Below are positions 56,253-64,000 of a stretch of 64,000 nucleotides of DNA, piece by piece. Origin of the DNA: Heliocidaris tuberculata (lineage: Eukaryota > Echinodermata > Echinoidea > Camarodonta > Echinometridae); the NCBI GenBank assembly GCA_025618425.1, contig CM046850.1, positions 5,580,520 through 5,644,519 on the forward strand, given 5' to 3'. Positions within the stretch are counted from its first letter, which is position 1; every line of letters starts with the position of its first letter. The notes beneath the pieces were generated by a model. The model did not search any database. It was given only the letters and a program-made list of their open reading frames with translations, and had not been told where the DNA came from. A program made the translations under genes and the position numbers.

Positions 56253-57001
56253 ATGATGAGTGGTTCAGATTCACAGGATGAATGAATGTGCCTAAATTTT
56301 ATGTCATATCTTGTTTACGCTGTTTGGACAAAAATTGAAGAATATTTTTGGAAAATTTCTTGAATATTTCAGAACGAAGACCAGTTTAAAAGTGTTGAAT
56401 GAATGGCCTAAATTTTTGTGCAATTCTTTTTTACGTTCTGTAGATGAGCAACGTTTTTGCGTGTTGTTCAGTAGGTTTTTTTTAAACATATATTTTTACC
56501 TTCTTTGGACATGAAAGATATTTTTAGGCCCTTTTATTTTTCTTCGTATTGCCAAATTAGTGAGAAAGAATATGGTGTGAGAAAGAATATTGTGAAGTTT
56601 TCCAATTTGAGTGTATCACATCCAGAATGAATAGTTAAAATCCTGTTGTCAGTGGTAGATTTCCTGATGTCATTCATAATGATAATGAAAAGACACCTAT
56701 TGATATCAGAAAAGCCCGGAATTCTAAGGGCTTCTTGGGAGAAAAAAAAAAGGTTAAACATGCAGGGAAAAAAAAGTGAAATCTCCCTGTATTCAGTGAT
56801 AATTGATTGACAGGGGGTATTCTGAAAGCGATGTTATCTCTCATTTTACTGATTAATTGTTCACTCAAATTAAAGATCATGTGGAAGAAGCACTAATTAT
56901 CAATGCTCGCATGCAGATGTCCCTGTGAACTAGCACGTGCAGCCGTCTATGTACATTAACCAATATTACTTGTCCACACTTAGCTTTGTTGTGACATTTA
57001 A

Positions 57002-57412
57002 CCCTTTCAGGACAGGAATTATTCAAGGGCTAAATTGATCACATTTCGTTCTTCAAATTGGCAAAAATATTATTTTTTCTTTTAGTGCTACATAGTTCTA
57101 ATAAGGAGTAATGTCTTTGAGAACAACATAAAAGGTTACAAATTTTGTCGAAAAGTTGAAAAAAATTGCCAATTTTGATGAAAAACAATGATTTTGAACC
57201 TCTCATTGTGTTGCCAATTTAAGGATTTTAAAGCTTATTCTTGTTTTTAAAATTCTTGGCATCACACACAATATGGTCATGCAACAAAAATGGACATAGT
57301 TTGTGCAGAAGTTTTTTGCTCTTTCTACTCATGCATCTGGTATATTTTTTAGAGCTCCGAATCAAAAGTTATTGGGCCAAACCACAAAATGAGGTCAATA
57401 GTCTCGAAAGGG
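57002..57412 (+). mobile_element. piggyBac-type MITE, copy B
   Basis: TTAA (56998-57001), CCCTTTCAGGACAGG at the left end; CTCGAAAGGG then TTAA (57413-57416) at the right. The terminal CCCTTTC/GAAAGGG inverted repeat next to a TTAA duplication is the piggyBac superfamily signature. 411 bp, non-coding, downstream of TMEM256. Confidence 0.9.
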
Positions 57413-57545
57413 TTAATATACCTCTCTCTAAAATGAAAGATAATATAGTTTTCAGAATACATGTACCAACCCTAGTTTCTAATAGGATAATTGTATTGAT
57501 GAATATCAAAAGGAAATCAAGCATCCATATTTCTTTTTTTTCCAT

Positions 57546-57560
57546 TGTCTTTTGGGGGGG
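57546..57560. repeat. G homopolymer run
   Basis: G run of roughly 15-17 bases. Confidence 0.85.
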
Positions 57561-58133
57561 GGGGGGGGGGAATGAGGACTTTTTGCACACTTGTGTTACT
57601 TTGTCTTCAAAACATTCCAAAAAAAATTAGCTTAACATTAGATATAATTCAGTACTTGATATATACATGTATAGATATACATGTATGAGATGTTACCTCA
57701 GCCTGGTTACAGTATGAATAATGAATGTGGAGTATGTGATTACAGTGGCAAGATAATCAGAATTAATCTGTGGAGAAGAGAGTGATATGTTTTTGTTTGT
57801 TTTTGATTGTATATCTCTGTGGTATGGTTGTAAAGTGACAGGTAAATATATCTGACAAAAGTACATAGGGTTGAAATATACATGTGACAGTGTGTGAATC
57901 CATGTATTGAAGATAAATATATTCCATTTCATCTTGTCAAAGGCAACATCAAGTTATTTAGAATATATTATAAATCAATATTGATTATCGCCAGTGGTCG
58001 TGTAAATTCGCTTGATTTATGAAATTTGTGTGCCTTAATTGTACCTCATTTTTTTTTTCTGGGTTTCACTGAAAAACAAATGTTGCCGAGGATGAAATTC
58101 GCGAAGAGGAAGAGAGAGTGCTAGGTGGGAGAG

Positions 58134-58134
<1 letters not shown>

Positions 58135-58169
<35 letters not shown>

Positions 58170-58182
58170 GGGGGGGGGGGGT
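58135..58182. repeat. (GA)n followed by a ~22-base G run
   Basis: About 12 GA units then an uninterrupted G homopolymer. A second G run (about 18) lies at 58386-58403. Confidence 0.93.
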
Positions 58183-58553
58183 CAAGGATGAAATTTAGAT
58201 TCCCTCTGCATATTTGGATAAAGATGCAACTTTGATGGAATAGAGAGAGAAACGCAGGAAGAGAAATTATTGACAGACGGACGCCGGGAGATAAGCCCAA
58301 TATGAAGAGAAACGGCTACCGTAATTGATAGCTAGGCCCTAGGGATAGCTAGAAGAGGAGCTTGGTAAATATGTTTGTATGTGCGGGGGGGGGGGGGGGG
58401 GGGGTGGCTCTGGCATACAAAATTCAAGGGGCCTCGAGTCTCGACTTGCATCTCGAAATTTGCTAAAGTGAACGTTATTATATAAGCTCATATATTGTAT
58501 GGCAAATAGACTAACTCGTTGAAGTCACTGCATCCATAGGCCCCTATATCCAG

Positions 58554-58880
58554 GGATGCGGGCTAACTCGGCACTAGGGCGAACTCGGCCTTAGCGAAAA
58601 ATCGCCGCGGAGTGAGCCCAGAGAGTTAAAGTGATCGCAAATACTTGTGTTGAATTTCGCATTTAATTACACATTTCAAAACACTTAAATTCAAATTATT
58701 TGATATCAGTGTGTAAAATGATTAGCAAAGAAGTAATGTTGACAATTTCAAGAAGTAAAATTATGCAAAACATGAAATTTAAGGCTAAAAAGGGTACGGT
58801 GCGTAGCGTGGACTTCAACTCTTGAAACATAGTCACCGCGCAGTGCCGAGTTCGCCCTAGTGCCGAGTTAGCCCGACCCC
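58554..58880. mobile_element. MITE family D, copy 2, intact with perfect 8-bp TSD
   Basis: Terminal inverted repeats of about 30 bases: CGGGCTAACTCGGCACTAGG then GCGAACTCGGC, exactly mirrored at the right end. Perfect 8-bp duplication ATATCCAG at 58546-58553 and 58881-58888. 327 bp, no coding capacity. 8-bp duplications fit hAT, P or Merlin-type transposases; the ends (GG...) do not decide between them. Confidence 0.9.
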
Positions 58881-59459
58881 ATATCCAGCATACTAGCACT
58901 GCATGCACTGGGGATTGCGTAACCCGGAAGTACACGTGTAATAACGAAAACAACAAAAGACTCGACCGTACCCCTAGCCCTAGCTAGCCCTCGACTGAAC
59001 AATCAATCTCGGCCTCGGATGGGTTTGACAATCGGCAAGCTCTTTGGAAATTACCTAATTTTTTCAATATTTTCGTCAGATGATACCTATTTGAAGTTAG
59101 ACTGACGTATAGTTACTAGTTGAAATCAAGCACACAGCTCCAAATCCGAGTTGAAACTTGTATGTCAAACACGCAATTCTGACTCTAATGATAAACAGTA
59201 ACAGTAACAATAGACCGCAAAATCAGTCTATTTCGTTATTCGGGAATATGCTCCGCTGAGACTACGTCTGGCTTCACGGAATTTCTGTCTTGGAGGAGGA
59301 CCTCAAAAGTCAGAAAATGTTATAAAACTCCTCCAAACAGAAGGATTTTTCTGTCTACAGAAACAGATATCTGCTTTTAGAAAATTTAGCGAACTCGTCG
59401 GACAGACGTCACTTCCAAGTTCCAATTTTGATTTTCGAGCGCCTAATTATCGGGAATAC

Positions 59460-59509
59460 GAATTCGTTTTTTGGCCCTAGCTACTTCCCGCCGCGGCTGG
59501 TCATTGCTG
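59460..59509 (+). other. RHBDD1: Probable RHBDD1 non-coding first exon (5' boundary unknown)
   Basis: A GC-richer segment ends in TTGCTG with a strong donor GTAAGT at 59510. The next exon opens after a T-tract and TTTACATCCAG at 59991. Since the coding exon begins 20 bases before the ATG, an upstream untranslated exon is required, and this is the best candidate. The promoter would lie in 58900-59460. Confidence 0.5.
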
Positions 59510-60011
59510 GTAAGTGTACTAGTTGATCATGAACTGTGAGCTACTTTACATGTAGATCTATTTGTGTCAAAAACAAAAACACACACCAAAAAAAAAAGAG
59601 AAAATAATGAAAAATGAAAATAAATAAAACTTTTAAGTTACACTCAGATGATGATCATCCAATGTCGGAGATTTATTTTTTAAAATAAAGATTATCTTAG
59701 CTTGCCTGAAACCATCAGCAAGACAGCCTGCGCCTGCGGAGACAGCCTCAGACTAAAAAATCTATGCTATTCCGATCAGCATTGAAGACATATAGTGTGA
59801 AAACATGACTTTCATGAATGTTACATGTATGTGACCTTTAGTTATGTTAGTAAATGCAGATTTATAAAACCTATTTCTGTGAAATGATCACTTTGCATTG
59901 TGGTAGAAGGTTTTGATTAGAAGTTATGATTTCTGTGATTTTTGTTGGTTGTAATCTCCCCCTTCCTGTTTTTTTTTTTTTTTACATCCAGGATAAGTTA
60001 TTTAATCCAAG

Positions 60012-63000
60012 ATGTTTCGACCGAGAAGAAGAGGGATGCCTCGTCAGCAAGGCCTGGGACTTTTGTTGCTCCTTCATCAGCTTTACCAGGTTGGATTCAA
60101 CAGAATTCCTCCTGTAACCCTGGCAACAATTGCAGCCAATGTCCTCATCTATCTCCGCGTCCTCAACCCGTACATCAAGGTATGATGCAAAATAGTTTGT
60201 AATATTCATTATGGAAAAACTGTATGCTGGAAATTAAAGAATGATACATGTATATTTTATGTTGATAGGTGATGTCATATCAACTCTTGCAATAGTTACT
60301 TTCCGTTCGCCTGGTAATATGGAGACCTTTACACCAGCTGTCAGATTTTTAAATAGTTACTTTATGCCTAAACCGATGGCATATACAAACAGTTGCATAT
60401 CTCGGGGGGGGGGGGGGGGGGCAGAGGGGGCACGTGCCCCGGGCGGCACTTGAAGGGGGCGCAAAAAATGCAAAAGAGAGAAAGAAAAAGGGGAGAAATA
60501 TACAAGAAAATGTATGGTCTTTGATGGTTATTTGCGCCCCGGTCAAGGACAAAATGTGTAAGAAATGGTATTTTATAGGGTTTGAAATGTAAAAATTTTC
60601 TAAAGCTCGGTCGCCTTGCTCCCTCGCATAATTATGTTCAGGATCTAGCTATTTTGCGCCCTCATCAGCATTTTTAAAGGGTTAACCATTAATTGACTCT
60701 AGTTGCTTTGCTTTGCAGATTTGATAGTTTGCCCCGGGCGCCAGAATACCTAGATACGCCACTGCATACAAATGAGGTTGATCCAACATTTGCTTCAGGG
60801 ACAACTGCTCTTGGCTTTATTTCATCCAAGATATTGAGTATAGGCTTAGGTTGTGTTTGGGTTTTAGGGTTAAGGTTAAGTGCAGTGTTGGGTCCAGTAT
60901 TAGGTCTAATGCTGAAGTTGCCAATTTGCATGGTGTTAGAAATTTACCATGGAGCAATTGATGATGGAGCATGCTTTGTACAATTTGATTGAGTTACGCT
61001 TGCTTTTTCTTGTATTATATTACCTTTGCCCATCTTTTTTGCACCAAACCACTCAGGCTGTCTTCAGATCGCCATCCATCCAGAACATCTGCGTAAGCTC
61101 CGCCCACGTCTGGTACAAAGGCGATTGGCCCCGTCTCTTTCTGGCGGCCTGGTTCCATCTCGATGACTGGCATCTCTACTACAACATGGTGTCCTTCGTG
61201 TGGAAGGGTATAAGCTTAGAGAGGAAGTTTGGCACTCCGTACTTTGCTTACCTCATCATGGTGTTCTGTATTCTCACCAATGGTCTCTTGGTTGCTCTCA
61301 ATGTGGGGATAGCTGAACTCCTGGAGGATAGCTCTCATATTGTCTCCTGTGCTGCAGGCTTCTCAGGTAAGGTAACCAATTGAATGCATGAGGTGAGGAA
61401 GGCCCATCAAAACATTTCTTTAAAAAAAAAAACAACCTGTATTTTGATGTGCAAATATTTGTGTTATGAAACCTATGCATTGGTGTCAAATTAATGTTCC
61501 TGGAAGGCTTGATGTTAGTAACTGGCACAATGGATTTTGGATGTGGAGCTCTGTGTAGATATTTCTTCTTTACATGCAGGTTTTAAAGGTTTTCCAGTTA
61601 TTTTCCTTTATTTTTTAAAGATTCTTATTTGGTTTGTCAGTGTAGCAACAGTGTTTATTTATTAAATCAACCCACCAAGCAAATGCTAGCTTCAGTAATA
61701 CATGTATTTGTATTACAATCTATTTCCAGGAGTTATTTTTGCCCTGAAAGTGCTGACTACCTACTACACTCCTGTCCAAAACCAAAGGATCATGGGATTG
61801 TTTAGTGTGCCGTCTCGCTGGGCATGCTGGGTAGAGTTGGTCTTGATCCAGCTCATTGTTCCTAGGGCATCCTTCACCGGTCATCTGGCGGGTATTCTGG
61901 TTGGCCTGGCATATGTGAAAGGTCCCCTTAAGCTTCTCATGGATGCCTTGTGGAGTCTCTTCACATCAGGTGAGACTTTGTGAAAAAAGCTAATAATATA
62001 TACACTGTACATCTCAACTGTTTTTAATCTGTTCAAGGAATAACTCCTTGATCTGTTGAATACTAAGCAGAGATAATTTGGGCTGAAGTTGATGGAAAAT
62101 GTGTATATCAAAATCAAATAATTTCTGACAGGTGAATATAGGCCTGAAAAAAAAGAGTCTGTTCCAGTGTTTAAAAACTGACAGGGAGACCCGATGTGGT
62201 AAATGGGGTCATTCTATTTTTCATGTTTGACAGTTTCCAGGGTGCACAGTCGGCACATCTCCCACTAAAAAAAGGCCTCTTAATTCCTCATTGCAAGTAT
62301 TTCTGACATAAATTTAATTGTTTGTGTACTCATCCCCCCCCCCCTCCCCTTCTGATTGTGTCAGTCCTATCTGGTAGCTCCACGGTGCACGGTTCAAGGT
62401 ACCAGCCCAGAACGGACACTACCGGCTTCAGGGAAGGTGCCCCACCTTCCAGAGCAAACCAATCCTATGCAGGGCGTGGTTACTCCACAGGATCAGGATC
62501 AGGTACAGGTACAGTCCACTCCAGACCAGGTCCTGCCAACTACCCCCACAACGCGTGGAACAGGTCTACCTCGAGGGATCCAGGAACAGCTACATCACCC
62601 ACATTGCCCAATTACCAAGCGGATGATTATACCGGTGGTCTTACTGAGGAGGAACAAATGAGAGCTGCCATGAGGCAGAGTATGAATGACGGTGAGTTAT
62701 TCCATCATCTGGTAGTATCAGAGACGGCATCTCAGTTGGCTTCAGAAATTATTGAATTATAACTGACACAAGCAGAGTTTGCAGAGTTTATCTTTGCTAG
62801 ATTTCAGGCTCTGTGTGTATATAAGGGGCTTAGGGCACGTTGACTAAAGACAAGGTAGTAGTACTTTGTAGGCGCCTAGAGGTTTACCGTAGTTTGTATT
62901 AGTATATCTAGAATGATTATGTGTTACACATTCATGATACTGTGTTGACATTATGGGATGCCAAAATTGATAATAATTTTAATAATAATAGTGACATTTG

Positions 63001-64000
63001 TATACCTTTCTAAGCGCTTTGTATATAATTATTATTACCCATGTTAATGGATTTAATTGCTATTCCGCTGATGCAGAGCTCACTCTACTCACTGGGGAGC
63101 ATTCCAGCCAGGCACTATTTTCCAAGTGCACAATCCTACCTAATCCAACCACATTGACATTCACATCCTACCAGATACTTATTTATCACCTGCGTGGAGA
63201 GAAGCAGTGTAGATAAAATGCCTTGAGTGCTGCGCCAGATATCAAACTCATACTTAGCATCTCCAGTCAAGTGTTTAACCCTTTCAGGACAGGAATTATT
63301 TAAGGGCTAAATGGATTCCATTTTGTTCTTCAAATTGGCAACAATATTATTTTTCATTTAGTGCTACATGGTTCTAATAAGGCTTAATGTTTTGAAAATA
63401 ATATGTATGTACATGGTTAAAAATTTTGTCGAAAGTTGAAAAAAATCGCCAATTTTGATGAAAAACAATGATTTTGAACCTCACATTGTGTTGCCAATTT
63501 TCTTGTTTTAAAAATTCCTGGCATCAAACACAATATGGTCATGCAACAAAAATGGACTAGTGTGTGCAGAAATTTTTGTTCTTTGTACTTGTGCATCTGA
63601 TATTTTTTAGAGCTCTGAATCAAAAGTTATTGAGTCAAAACCAGGAAATATTGTCAATTGTCTCGAATGGGTTAAACCACTCAATTACAACACCTCAATA
63701 AATATGTCATATATAGTGACAGAACTTCTTTATGTGTGTAGTGTGACCATGCGAATGGATAGAGGGCTTGTCTTGAGAACTGCTGTTCGAAATAATAATT
63801 GCCTTCTTCTCTCTCTACATCAAACAGACTTGGGTTACTCCAGTCATCCACAGGGAGACAGACCAATGCCCTCAGCCCCACTCTACTCAGAGGACGACGA
63901 CATGCAACACCTCTATCCTGATCTATCCAGAGAGAATGGAGCCCCACCCCCACCCTACCCCCAGAACGGGGCACAGCCTTCAGGCATTTCAGCTGATGAG
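60012..64000 (+). CDS. RHBDD1: RHBDD1 / RHBDL4 rhomboid protease, five coding exons, 3' end cut by window
   Basis: Intramembrane serine protease of the ER that cleaves ubiquitinated or unstable membrane proteins for degradation. Coding parts: 60012-60179 (exon from 59992), 61057-61366, 61730-61969, 62365-62691 and 63828-64000; all junctions are GT-AG and the frame holds through 406 residues. The start MFRPRRRGMPRQQGLG matches the short basic N-terminus of the family, followed by PPVTLATIAANVLIYL (33-48). The HxxxN motif is H95-N99 (WHLYYNM); the catalytic serine is S159 in GFSG and the catalytic histidine H211 in GHLAG; WKGISLERKFG and ACWVEL are family blocks. A cytosolic tail carries a ubiquitin-interacting motif-like helix (330-348, LTEEEQMRAAMRQ). 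The window stops at SADE, just where human RHBDD1 continues into its arginine-rich VCP/p97-binding motif. Intron 1 of the coding part holds a hAT MITE; the last intron holds a SINE with a nested MITE. Confidence 0.95.
60390..60764. mobile_element. hAT-type MITE in RHBDD1 intron
   Basis: The left end CAGTTGCATATCTCGGGG mirrors the right end, whose reverse is CAGTGGCGTATCTAGG. 8-bp flanks TATACAAA (60382-60389) and CATACAAA (60765-60772) match at 7 of 8. A G run sits directly inside the left end. 375 bp, non-coding. Confidence 0.82.
62960..63695 (-). mobile_element. SINE related to the 28.9 and 39.2 kb copies, interrupted by MITE copy C
   Basis: TAGATAAAATGCCTTG and CTCCAGTCAAG match the 28.9 kb SINE. 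The tRNA-like head is broken at TTAA by the piggyBac-type MITE and resumes as ACCACT after it, exactly as TTAAGCCACT reads in the uninterrupted copy. The tail side near 62970-62990 is AAT-rich. The tRNA-like part is degenerate. Confidence 0.7.
63279..63671 (+). mobile_element. piggyBac-type MITE, copy C, inserted in a SINE
   Basis: TTAA (63275-63278), CCCTTTCAGGACAGG at the left end and CGAATGGG then TTAA (63672-63675) at the right. Near-identical to copy B through most of its length (for example AGTGCTACATxGTTCTAATA and GCCAATTTTGATGAAAAAC). 393 bp, in the last RHBDD1 intron of the window. Confidence 0.92.

Noticed and set aside
60693..60992. 99-aa frame between RHBDD1 exons
   Set aside because: Lies over the end of the hAT MITE and intron; not part of the rhomboid alignment, and the exon 60179 to 61057 junction is in frame without it.

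Overview
The window is AT-rich animal nuclear DNA. It has spliced genes with GT-AG introns, long non-coding stretches, many microsatellites, homopolymer G/C runs and short non-autonomous transposons. An echinoderm, most likely a sea urchin, is the best guess. That rests on the gene families (an invertebrate-type Zic, TMEM256, RHBDD1), the tRNA-headed SINEs and the MITE-rich intergenic DNA. It is inference, because no species-specific sequence was compared.

Layout. (1) 1-8277 holds the 3' end of a Zic zinc-finger transcription factor gene on the + strand. Only the last coding exon (7730-8277) is present, and the 7.7 kb before it is intron; earlier exons lie left of the window. (2) 8278-52916 is a 44.6 kb gene-poor interval in which I find no credible exon. 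It contains a nested pair of MITEs (10761-11402), a long GAA tract (12336-12479), a Harbinger-like MITE (12665-12988), a long foldback element (18401-18948), an ~83-bp minisatellite (23415-24100), a hAT-like MITE (30557-30817), a second foldback (31450-32000), two tRNA-derived SINEs, and members of a dispersed ~360-bp repeat family. A few low-repeat, more GC-balanced islands (about 17.4-17.65, 20.4-20.6, 22.45-23.0, 27.3-28.65, 42.1-42.45 and 46.55-46.87 kb) could be regulatory DNA. (3) 52917-56162 is a complete four-exon TMEM256 (DUF423) gene, + strand, with twin CACGTG E-boxes just upstream. (4) 59460-64000 is RHBDD1 (rhomboid protease RHBDL4), + strand: a probable non-coding first exon and five coding exons, cut by the window edge just before the expected C-terminal VCP-binding motif.

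The three genes belong to unrelated processes: developmental transcription, a small membrane protein, and ER intramembrane proteolysis. Nothing suggests a functional cluster. The most informative part is the transposon stratigraphy around TMEM256 and RHBDD1. Three copies of one piggyBac-type (TTAA) MITE lie within 10 kb; one sits inside another MITE and one inside a SINE. An 8-bp-TSD MITE family with long mirror-image ends occurs twice. Several insertions can be proved from the sequence through target-site duplications or matching empty sites. I found no previously unknown multi-gene system.
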